A stretch of 64,000 nucleotides of DNA, taken from Patiria pectinifera (taxonomy: Eukaryota > Echinodermata > Asteroidea > Valvatida > Asterinidae). Made by a program: the position numbers and the translations under genes. The stretch spans positions 12,858,699 to 12,922,698 of the forward strand of contig CM057133.1 of NCBI GenBank assembly GCA_029964075.1, written 5' to 3'. Positions 35,597-44,650 of the stretch are shown here, piece by piece; position 1 is the first letter of the stretch; every line of letters starts with the position of its first letter. A model generated the notes under the pieces. The model ran no database searches and was not told the origin of the DNA. It saw only the letters and a program-made list of their open reading frames with translations.

Positions 35597-37999
35597 GCAA
35601 ATTACAAAAGATGAAACGATTTCTTTTTAAATGAACCAAATGCACATTGTTGGAGTCGGTTTGGCGTATTGTATCGGCATGTAAAAGAGCACCTATTGTA
35701 TGTATTCATGTATATGATTACTGAAAACTAATGCTAGATTTTACCAGGACCTCTCAAGTTTTTCAACTCATGTGCCGTCCTGACCTTGGTCTAACAGTAG
35801 CCCCCATTTGTGTATAAGTATTGTAAATGCCTGATCTTACCTTAACTGAAGTTTCTACAGACGATTTCCTCTTTTTTTGCCAACGACTTGAGAACGACGG
35901 GTGGCCACTGTGTGTATATGATAGAAACCGATATCCGTGTTTATCGTATTGCGTATGAGAAATTCCACATTACACATACGCCCTACTGCATGTACTATAC
36001 AAAGTCCATGGGTCAGAGGGTGTACCAATGCAATCCGATACAAATTAATATGCCAATTTTTTTTTCCATCGCAGTGGTATTTACCTATTCACCGTGGACT
36101 TCGTACATCATACCATGCAGCAACAAGCACCAGTAGACTATTTTTCATAGTAAACATGTTTTGGATTTCCCCGATTCAGTGCTCTCACAACGGCATTATG
36201 AAAAAGTACCGTTTTCTATTTAGAGGTACATTTGGAGCCATAATTATGCCAACGTCTTTCCAGGGTTTTCTTAAACTCAACTTTGGTCTCAACAGTAGCC
36301 CCGGGGGGGGGGGGTTAGGGGTTTCTCGAATGATTACTTTACCACTTCAATGATAGATTTGGTATATTGTACTTGCTTGTTTTTCAAAGTGTATTACATA
36401 TTTCGACGTTCTTCGTAATCATAATGTTCATTAATCTCCCCGAACTGTTGTAGCTCTTCCAGTTTAATTAATACCTGTTTAGGGCAATATGAGAGGTTGG
36501 CTGGGTGTGCCAAAAGTCACCTTGCAACTTTACCTAAAAGAAAATCCCGAAACGACGTCAAAAGGGATATTCCAGTACCTTAGACTCCCTGGATACTACA
36601 TATGAAAATATTGATCGAGAAATCAATACAGTATTGTCAATGCCGCTCAATTCACGCCTCATCAAATAATCCAAGATATTTTGATTTGCAGATAATCCAG
36701 TATACTTGGGCTAGTCTCTGGGGGAAGAGGTTTGACATTATCAGACATTAATGAAGAATCAGACATTAGTTTCCCCTATTAATTGTGTCATTGAATAAAT
36801 TGAATGGAGCGTATGTGAATTATCTTGTTTTTTTAATAGGATTTCATCCCTTCGTTGGGGTAGGCCTATAACGGACGGTTTCGTGAGCCTTAAAATCGGG
36901 CGGTGCGTTCCAGGAATATGAATATGATATACACAATCGGATCGTCGATGGGATTCACTCAACCGTCGCGTGACCCGGCGTAGCTGTGGGCGTGCCCTCT
37001 TCACTCAGACTTCCCCTGCACATTTTTTGGGGCTAATATTTCGTTTCCTCATCGATCGGAACACTGAAATGATGACAATGCGTGTGTGATGAATCCCATT
37101 AGACAATCGTTCCGCATGAATCATTTATTTCTTCGCTTGATCTCGGTCCAACTCCTGCAGGCCGATTCCCGAGTGTGGGAGAAGAGTGATCAAACTGTGC
37201 TTTGTTAATCCAATTCGACGATGGTTTGTAAATATAACAAACATTCCAAATAATAGTTCTTTAACTAATAAACTGGAAAATACTAGAATTAATAATTGAT
37301 TAAAATGATATTATAACCATTGAATTTTGAAATTTGAGTTTGGCGTTTACAAATAGAACAATATTTTACATTGAAGAAAGAAATAATCAGTTATTAAGTA
37401 AACCTCCTTTAAAAAATAAGAAAATAATAATGTGCAGGATATTCTTGTGATCATTTTGTATCCGAGAGACTGTGCATGCATCATCACTAGCTACTGAAGT
37501 ACACGCATGCGTGATTGAAAACACATCCGTCATGATATCCAAATGAGAACTCTAAAGCAGGTTGTACAAGGACGGATCCAAGGCCCCCCGCAGTCCTAAT
37601 TTAAATGTCCCAAATAGTGGGACATTAAAATTACATAATTCCAGGGGTTAAGATCGCGAAAGCCATACAATTTCGTACCCATGGAAAACGAGGTTGAGTT
37701 TGTTAACTTGGGTTAACACGTGGCTAAATTGACTAACTTGACTTTTCAGAGTGCACGTACATCCGAATGAGCCCATTTGATTATTGACAATTTACATGTT
37801 CATTTACAATACTGTTAATGTTCAAAATGTATGTTTCGCTTTTACAAAGATTTATGTCGTTTTAAAAGCAGTATTGAATCATTCATTATAGTGATTGATT
37901 TTGAATGACCTATTTAAAGGTGATATCAAGTGCATTATGGGAAAGTAGCTGATACCTTAACAGTGGTTTACACGCATACCCGTGCACTTTTCATGTTAC

Positions 38000-38330
38000 T
38001 TTTTCGGACCAGCGAACGACAATCTCATAGGGGCATTAACAATGACACTGACTCTGCACACCATAGGGTGCTTGCGTAGAGGCCCTGTGAAGCTAGCGCC
38101 ACCCCTGCCATTTTCTTTGCCTCCCTTTTGGTCGATACTTGATGATTGTTTTATGTATGGGCAGATTCTGCTTTGTCAATAAACTGCAAAACTTTTCTTT
38201 GCCTCCTTTTTGCTCGATATTTGATGATTGTTTTATGTATGGGCAGATCCTGCTTTGTTAATAAACTGCCAAAACTTGTGCCAAGGTCGCCAGACTTAAA
38301 CTTCAAGAATGACGCATTGACATCGATACT
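38000..38330 (-). pseudogene. 3' remnant of a third TRIM copy
   Basis: Only the last part of the TRIM coding sequence is represented. The stretch next to unit C, read on the minus strand, encodes the SIDVNASFLK region that ends the coiled-coil part of paralogs A and C. The tail downstream has diverged and holds an 82-bp tandem duplication. The 5' seven-eighths of the gene, including both zinc-binding domains, is absent, so no functional product is expected. Confidence 0.65.
38111..38274. repeat. 82-bp tandem duplication in unit B
   Basis: Two units with an 82-bp period (CTTTGCCTCC, GATGATTGTTTTATGTATGG and AATAAACTGC landmarks) differ at only a few positions. The duplication lies in the decayed TRIM tail and has no equivalent in A or C. 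Confidence 0.8.
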
Positions 38331-39554
38331 TGCCCGGATTTCTTGACCTCTTTAAACTTTAAGGAACTGTAATGACGCACGTAATAAAGCACGCGCAGAA
38401 ATGTTCAACAGTGCAAGCCGGCTTGTGCGAGCTCTATACGGCACGTCGGATCGGTGCGCACGTGCTTACCTTGCAAACAACTTCAGTCGCAAGTACGAAT
38501 CTTGATGAGCCACGCGTTGTGTGCGAAGATAGGTAACCTTCTGCATGCAAGCAGCTAGGTACCATCGTAAAATTAATACGCTGGATGTTATAATGTGTAT
38601 CTCACTGCGTACGTGCGGCCGTATGGGTCATGGCTCAGCCTATATCACTTGGGTGTATGATTCTCCAGGACCATAGAGCTACATTAAGTAACTCCATGAC
38701 ACATCCAAGAGGTGCGCGCATGTTCATTGTGTTTTCGGCCAATCAGACACCAGGAAAAAAAACGTGCATCACGGACCGTGGCAGCCAATGAAAACCCTGA
38801 GAGCTGGGAAGTTAGCCTACTGCCTTTATTAAAAAAATAAAATCAATGGTAAGTGCACGGTGACTCCCTGGACTAGAAACAGACAAGTGGAGGTAGTTTC
38901 TCCGTCCCACAATAGGATGGCTATTCATGCACACAACGGAAACCTTTACAATTAGGCTTACCCCTATACTTTGAATTTTCTGTAACTTAATTTTCTGTAT
39001 TTTTTTTGTGTAACATGAATCACTTTACCCCTTCCCCCAAACATGCAGTATGAAACAAAGTAAAGCCGATCTGAATTAAAAACGTGCTACCTAAGTAGTT
39101 CTGTATGCGCGCATGTCAGCCAATGACGCAGAACCCTCTCGCCTTCTTGCCATCAGAACAAAAATGTTATAAGTTGAAGTGTTGGGGCTCGAAGAAACAT
39201 AAATACATTTTGTCACATCACTAAAACCAATATGGCGTACTATATATCATGAAGAAATTCGGTCGTTAATGCGTCTGCACATTTTTCGGGGCTAATATTT
39301 CGTTTCCTAATATGACGATTCATGTGTAATGAATCCCACTAGAAAATTGTTCCACATGAATCATTTATTTTTTCGCTTGATCTTGGTCCAACTCCTGCAG
39401 GCTGATTTCCGAGTGTGGGGGAAGATTGATCGAAATACAGCTTTTTCGATCAAATTTAAGGATGGTTTATTAATTACAAACATAACAGATAATGATCCTT
39501 TAATAAATTAAGGAAATGGAACATACTAAGAGTTTATAATTAATTAAAATTATA

Positions 39555-40104
39555 TGTAGCGGGACGGCAAAAGGAGGCCGGCCCTCTATTTAAAGAGGAC
39601 GAGTGTTCTAACAAAAATGATGATATGACGACTATTTCCAATAACATGAACTACAATAAATTTATTCTTAAAACAATTCAAGTATTCAAAGCCCTATGCA
39701 CAATATACAATGTGTGTGTGTGTGTCAAAGTTCAACACATGTACGCTACACACTATATAATACAAAACTACACAGTCATGATGTTACAATGCAACGAATG
39801 TCTCATCCCGAAAATACACAGTTTCTCTCACAAAAATGATGATGAAACACAGCTAAATACTCACTGGGAACTTTCTATGAAGTACCCTCCCAGAATGATA
39901 TATCTCAGGAGCATGGCAGGAGCCATGCTCCCTACAAAAGGAGAGAATTTTCGGAGACAATTTTATATCGGTCTTCTCTGCTCGAAGCCCACAGGAGAAA
40001 ACTCGTTACAACTTGCCTTTACGCGGGAAGCCCAAAGGTCATGATATGCAAATCACTCGCAAAACTTTTAGATAACAACAGAGGGCGCACTTGGTCTCCC
40101 TACA
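39555..40104. mobile_element. 550-bp TG...CA insertion, candidate solo LTR
   Basis: Comparison with unit A (AAAATTATA then TTAAAACC near 33320) shows a clean insertion in unit C. The element starts TGTAGCGGGA and ends TCTCCCTACA, short imperfect inverted repeats beginning TG and ending CA, and is flanked on both sides by TATA (39551-39554 and 40105-40108). A TATTTAAA box-like word (39587) is followed by AATAAA (39655-39660), and a TG microsatellite lies at 39711-39725. These features suit a solo LTR of a retrotransposon. A DNA element with short TIRs remains possible. The 139-codon frame inside has no domain. Confidence 0.6.
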
Positions 40105-40888
40105 TATATAACAACCACTGAATTGTCAAATAAATACCACCTTTCTAAATAGCTTCGTCGTGGGTTAGGTTGACAAAAAATATAGAGGTATTTTAAATTG
40201 AGAAGAAAAAAATGATCGCCTAAGAAGAAACTTATACAATGAGGAGTTATTACGTAAAATATCTTCTTCTTTTTTAATGAAATACAAAAACTTAATGTGT
40301 GCATTTGTATATTCAGGAGGCGGGAATCAGACCTAGGACAGTCCTGCATTCATTAACATGCATAAGGAGGAAAACCTCCTAACGGTGTTATTTCGTGTTA
40401 TTTTACCAGGGTAGCCCCATCAGTTGTCAATGAACTGATCGGTCGATCCAGAAAAGTGCCATTTTGACCCGGAAATTTGTTATTGTGACCCTGAGAAGTT
40501 TAGGCCACAGAAAACCCAGTTTCCGGGTTACAGAAGGTACTTTTTAAAGTGCACATAAGAATGAGCCCATTTTGTTACATTATTTACAATTCACAATACA
40601 GGAAAGGCTTACAATAGTAACATAAATATTTCGCTATACACGGATATATGTCGTTTTACAATCCAATCTGAATATAGTACCGGTAATGAAACATTAATTT
40701 CAGTATAGCGTTTGTGTGTGAATGAGATATTTTTTAACATGTGATAAAAAGTGCATACCTATGGTAAAGTAACATCGTAACACTAGTTTACACGCATACT
40801 GTTCATGTTACTTTTGCAAAAACACAGGCGCAGAAGTATAAGGACTCCGCATTGGCGGGCATTGTACAGCTTAATACATGCTCTGGCA

Positions 40889-42352
40889 TCATTGCGCACC
40901 AGGTAACGACCCTTGAGGAGTCTGCATCTGCACGCGACAGTGTACTGGACACATGCTTCTGCATCCTTGCACACCAGGTAACGACCCTTGAGGAGTCTGC
41001 ATCTGCACGCCATAGTGTACTGGACACATGCTTCTGCATCCTTGCACACCAGTTAACGACCCTTGAGGAGTCTGCATCACGCCACATTGTACTGGACGCA
41101 TGCTTCTGCATCCTTGCACACCAGGTAACGACCCTTGAGGAGTCTGCATCTGCACGCGACAGTGTACTGGACACATGCTTCTGCATCCTTGCACACCAGT
41201 TAACGACCCTTGAGGAGTCTGCATCACGCCACATTGTACTGGACGCATGCTTCTGCATCCTTGCACACCAGGTAACGACCCTTGAGGAGTCTGCATCTGC
41301 ACGCCACAGTGTACTGGACACATGCTTCTGCATCCTTGCACACCAGAGTAGAACCCTTGGGGACTCTGCATCTGCCAACCACGGGGCGCCTGATAAGTGT
41401 GGACTTGGTGGGGTATCGTGGCAGGACGCTGGCAGAAGTGATATGTCTTGTTATGCTCTGTTAACACACTGCCAAAACTTTCACAACAGTCGTGTGGATC
41501 AAACTTCAAGAACGACGCATTGGCGTCGATACTCGGAAGGCTACTGTTAGTCAGGTATTGGAAGTCAATGCTCAGTTTGGAATACCTTTTGAGGAAGTCA
41601 TAGTCATTGCTTTCTTGCATGGCATCCACCGCGTGATCGATAATCTCCTGGAAAGTGTTTCTCATAACCGTGAGTTGTAGTTCGTTCTCAGCGAACCGCT
41701 CCTTTCTCTTTGACTGGATTTGTTGGATTTTGTCCAGGAGTTTATTCTTGGCCTTATTCACTTTCGCGATCTTCTTCTCAGCTTTCTCCTGTACCGCCTT
41801 TCTGGTTTTGTCCAGTGCCGAATTAAAGTCTTGTTGCACTTTTTCATTTTTGTTCAAAGCCGCCACGATTTTTTCCATGAAAGCTTGGTATTTTGGCACG
41901 TGTTCTTTGACAGCCTGTCTTTTTCCAGCCACCACCTCTCTGACTTCCTCTAAGACATGCTCGCGGTGGTCGTCGCTCTCTGCCAGGCAGTTCAGACACA
42001 ACAACTCTTCGCAAGTCTGACAGTAAACTCTGCAGGGTTTATCATCGTGCTCGGAACAAAATGGGGCCGCTTGCTTATCCTCTTTCCGCACCGATTCCAC
42101 CATGTTCACGAGCTTGAAATCGGTAGTTAGGCTTTCCACCCCTCCCAGCGGAGTTGAATCCGCCTGTCGACACACTGGACACATGATTTCTTCTGAATAG
42201 CCGTCATGACACCGCAGAAGGCAATTCTCGCAGAAGCTATGTAAACAAGCGAGAGTCTTTGGAGTGTCGAAGAGTTCATAGCATATTGAACACATCAGGT
42301 GCTCCTCTGCAAAACTCCACAAGCTGGAACCGTGAACTCCCTTCTTAGCCAT
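40889..42352 (-). CDS. TRIM-type protein with Cys/His tandem-repeat tail, paralog C
   Basis: A 487-residue protein from the ATG of MAKKGVHGSSLW; a frame two codons longer would need a TTG start and is less likely. RING-HC (C21, C24, C36, H38, C41, C44, C58, C61) and B-box 2 (C99, H102, C111, C114, C119, C122, H129, H132) are complete and spaced as in paralog A. The coiled coil (about 133-260) has many charge changes relative to A. Residues 327-487 are seven units of 24-25 residues, the last partial, around MQTPQGSLPGVQG and CRSMCPVHC. The repeat is encoded by a 75/72-bp in-frame minisatellite. No NHL or SPRY domain. Expected to be an E3 ubiquitin ligase or scaffold by family; substrate unknown. 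A splice-acceptor-like CAG lies 16 nt upstream, and a 774-bp foldback element lies 121 bp upstream. Confidence 0.88.
   Translation of the reverse strand: MAKKGVHGSSLWSFAEEHLMCSICYELFDTPKTLACLHSFCENCLLRCHDGYSEEIMCPVCRQADSTPLGGVESLTTDFKLVNMVESVRKEDKQAAPFCSEHDDKPCRVYCQTCEELLCLNCLAESDDHREHVLEEVREVVAGKRQAVKEHVPKYQAFMEKIVAALNKNEKVQQDFNSALDKTRKAVQEKAEKKIAKVNKAKNKLLDKIQQIQSKRKERFAENELQLTVMRNTFQEIIDHAVDAMQESNDYDFLKRYSKLSIDFQYLTNSSLPSIDANASFLKFDPHDCCESFGSVLTEHNKTYHFCQRPATIPHQVHTYQAPRGWQMQSPQGFYSGVQGCRSMCPVHCGVQMQTPQGSLPGVQGCRSMRPVQCGVMQTPQGSLTGVQGCRSMCPVHCRVQMQTPQGSLPGVQGCRSMRPVQCGVMQTPQGSLTGVQGCRSMCPVHYGVQMQTPQGSLPGVQGCRSMCPVHCRVQMQTPQGSLPGAQ
40892..41374. repeat. In-frame coding minisatellite, 75/72-bp units
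   Basis: Six full units and one partial, with period 75 bp, or 72 bp where one TGC triplet is missing. Because both lengths are multiples of three, the frame of the TRIM gene stays open, and so do other frames on both strands. Order in the protein is 25, 25, 24, 25, 24, 25 and 13 residues. The 25+24 pair (147 bp) occurs twice in succession, indicating that a dimer was duplicated. Units are nearly identical, so expansion was recent. Confidence 0.9.
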
Positions 42353-42368
42353 CGTCAAAATGGTTTAT

Positions 42369-42371
42369 CTG
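42369..42371 (-). other. Candidate 3' splice acceptor upstream of TRIM C
   Basis: The minus-strand TTTTGTAATTTGCCAG ends here, 16 nt before the start codon, and is identical to the motif upstream of paralog A. If the site is used, the foldback element at 42473-43246 lies in the 5' UTR intron rather than in the promoter. Confidence 0.35.
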
Positions 42372-42472
42372 GCAAATTACAAAAGATGAAACTATTTTTT
42401 TAAATGAACCAAATGCACATTGTTAGAGTCGGTTTGGCGTATTGTATCGGCATGTAAAAGAGCACCTATGGC

Positions 42473-43246
42473 ATTAGCCCAACTGCGTCTGGCCGTACAG
42501 TACTATCGCAAGCTCTGTAGTACGGCCAGACGCCCGATGCTTCCACAGAGACTGAATTTTGTTGGCCGCCGATGTAGCGATTTTGCTACATCTTTCGATC
42601 GCGATTATCTTTTCATCCAGGACACAAATTTCCAAAGTTAAGGATCGTAGTCGTAGAGCAACTCATACCTTTTCGAAAAAAAGTTGTTTGGTCTCAATAT
42701 TTTCATCCATCTGGCCACAAGACGAATTTCAGTCATCAGATTCCACAAATATCGTCCCCCATGCGATATGCAGGCGCGCCCGCGCAAACTCATGAATATG
42801 CATCATAGTTTATGACGTTTGTCGGACACTCAGCGCGGCTGGCCATACAAACAAGAGGTCATGAACTAAACAATGCATATTCATTATCTTGCCCAAGCGC
42901 GCTCGCATAATGCATACATTACAGCAAGGCCGCCATTTTGAAATCGCATGGGGGATCGCATGGGGGACGATATTTGTGGAATCTGATGACTGAAATTCGT
43001 CTTGTGGCCAGATGGATGAAAATATTGAGACCAAAGAACGTTTTTTCGAAAAGGTATGAGTTGCTCTACGACGAACCTTAACTTTGGAAATTTGTGTCCT
43101 GGATGAAAAGATAATCGCGATCGAAAGATGTAGCAAAATCGCTACATCGGCGGCCAACAAAATTCAGTCTCTGTGGAAGCATCGGGCGTCTGGCCGTACT
43201 ACAGAGCTTGCGATAGTACTGTACGGCCAGACGCAGTCGAGCTAAT
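42473..43246. mobile_element. 774-bp foldback element upstream of TRIM C
   Basis: Arms of about 293 bp (42473-42765 and 42954-43246) are near-perfect inverted repeats starting ATTAGC and ending GCTAAT. Their symmetry continues with more mismatches into the 188-bp centre (ATGAATATGCAT and its complement). A 5-bp target duplication ATGGC flanks both ends (42468-42472 and 43247-43251), and unit A has an uninterrupted site there (ATTGT). Each arm tip is itself a hairpin: GCGTCTGGCCGTAC (42485-42498) and its complement (42520-42533), mirrored at 43186-43199 and 43221-43234. There is no transposase. Identical small frames read from both arms are mirror artefacts. Transcribed, it would form a long double-stranded hairpin. 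Confidence 0.85.
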
Positions 43247-44164
43247 ATGGCATGTATTCATGTATTTGATTACTGAAAACTAATGCTAGATTTTACCAGG
43301 ACCTCTCAAAGTTTTTCAACTCATGTGCCGTCCTGAACTAGGTCTAACAGTAGCCCCCACTTGTGTATAAGTATTGTAAATGCCTGATCTTACCTTAACT
43401 GAAGTTTCTACAGACGATTTCCTCTTTTTTTGCCGACGGATGGCCACTGTGTGTATGATAGAAACCGATATCCGTGTTTATCGTATTGCGTATGAGAAAT
43501 TTCACATTACACATACGGCCTACTGCATGTACTATACAAAGTCCATGGGTCAGAGGGTGTACCAATGCAATCCTATACACATTAATATGCCAATCATTTT
43601 CTTTTCATCGCAGCGGTTTTTACCTATTCACCGTGGACTTCGTACATCATACCATGCAACAACAAGCACCAGTAGACTATTTCTCATAGTAAACATGTTT
43701 TGGATTTCCCCGATTCAGTACTCTCACAACGGCATTATGAAACTCTATTGAAACATACCGTTTTCTATCTAGAGGTACATTTGGAGCCATATGCCAAGGT
43801 CTTTCTAGGGTTTTGTTAATCTCAACTTCTCAAAAGTAGACCGGGGGGGGGGGGTAGGGGATTCTCAAATGATTACTTTACCACTACAGTGATAGATTTG
43901 GTATTTTGTACGTGTTTGTTTTTCAAAGTGTATTACAATATTTCGACGTTCTTCGTATTTATAATGTGCATTAATCTTCCCCGAACTGTTGTAGCTCTTC
44001 CAGTTAAATTAATACCTGTTTAGGGTTATATGAGAGGTTGGCTGGGTGTGCCTAACGTCACCTTGCAACTTACCTAAAAGAAAATCCCGAAACGACGTCA
44101 AAAGGGATATTCCAGTACCCTAGACTCCATGGATACTACATATGAAAACATTGATCGAGAAATC

Positions 44165-44209
44165 ATATAGGCCTATAGGCATATATGACTATACTATAGG
44201 CCTATAGTA
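44165..44209. repeat. Short palindromic insertion with two TAGGCCTA words
   Basis: Unit A reads GAAATCAATACAGTATTG here. Unit C has roughly 40 extra bases containing TATAGGCCTATAGG and ACTATAGGCCTATAGT, the latter a perfect 16-bp palindrome. The insertion is private to C. Confidence 0.7.
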
Positions 44210-44573
44210 TTGTCAATGCCGCTCAATTCACGCCTCATCAAATAATCCAAGATATTTTGATTTGCAGATAATCCAATATACTTCGGCTAGTCTCACGGGG
44301 AAGAGGTTTGACATTATCAGACATTAATGAAGAATCAGACATTAGTTTCCCCTATTAATTGTAATTGATTAAATTGAATGGAGCGTATGTGAATAATCTT
44401 GATTTTTACTAGGATTTTCTCCCTTCGTTGGGGTAGGCTATAACGGACGGTTTCGAGGGGCCTCAAAATCGGGCGGTGCGTTCCAGGAATATGATATACA
44501 CAATCGGATCGTCGATGGGATACTCAGCCGTCGCGTGACCCCGGCGTAGCTGTGGGCGTGCCCACTTCACTCA

Positions 44574-44650
44574 GACCTCCCCTCACGCATTCACTCACCC
44601 CTCCCCTTCATATCACCCTCCCCTCTTCCTGAAAGCTAGATCCGCCCCTG
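44574..44650. mobile_element. hAT-like terminal fragment
   Basis: A C-rich stretch ends with CTAGATCCGCCCCTG (44636-44650), whose complement CAGGGGCGGATCTAG resembles a hAT terminus. The other end is missing or lies in the duplicated unit. It marks the right border of unit C. Confidence 0.35.

Larger units (their letters stand above)
32063..37015. repeat. Tandem segmental duplication, unit A
   Basis: About 4.95 kb that aligns by eye with unit C from its left edge (TGCCCGGATTTCTTGACC, 32063 and 38331) to its right edge (CACTCAGAC-TCCCCT, near 37005 and 44570). The unit carries one TRIM gene on the minus strand plus shared flanking DNA on both sides. Point differences and small indels are scattered, and the larger differences are insertions private to C. 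The right edge abuts unit B at a CTGCACAT junction. Confidence 0.85.
37016..38330. repeat. Tandem segmental duplication, truncated unit B
   Basis: A partial copy matching A from about 33022 to 34760. It begins at CTGCACATTTTTTGGGGC, directly against the end of A, and ends inside TRIM coding sequence (AATGACGCATTGACATCG, then ATACTTG), where it joins the first base of unit C with TG shared at the junction. It lacks the RING, B-box and coiled-coil part and all upstream DNA. Such a fragment fits unequal recombination or deletion within a former three-copy array. Confidence 0.75.
38331..44573. repeat. Tandem segmental duplication, unit C
   Basis: About 6.2 kb homologous to unit A throughout. Removing the 550-bp TG...CA element (39555-40104) and the 774-bp foldback element (42473-43246) gives about the same length as A. 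Other private differences are the expanded coding minisatellite at the TRIM tail and a short TAGGCCTA-bearing insertion near 44165-44205. The right edge is near 44573, just before a hAT-like terminus. Confidence 0.85.

Noticed and set aside
35888..36136. Plus-strand frame beginning MIETDIRVYRIAYEK, also present at 43380-43751
   Set aside because: It is shared only because units A and C are duplicates. The frame is shifted by an indel between copies and has no domain.
39625..40044. 139-codon frame inside the candidate solo LTR
   Set aside because: It contains a TG-repeat-derived VCVCVK stretch and no retroelement motif.
40907..41275. CAGGTAACG in each repeat unit as a plus-strand splice donor
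   Set aside because: It matches a donor consensus but lies antisense to the coding exon and recurs only because the unit recurs.
40803..41378. 191-codon second minus-strand frame in the same repeat
   Set aside because: Another frame of the same in-frame minisatellite; the TRIM frame is the one continuous with the RING and B-box.
40852..41550. 232-codon plus-strand frame across the TRIM C repeat
   Set aside because: It is antisense to the TRIM tail. The 75/72-bp units keep every frame open, so the length carries no coding information, and no domain is present.
42353..42358. Two-codon upstream extension of TRIM C
   Set aside because: It would start at TTG. The ATG at 42352 matches the start of paralog A.
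42559..43160. Two frames on opposite strands encoding the same N-terminal sequence
   Set aside because: Both come from the two arms of the foldback element and are mirror images, not genes.
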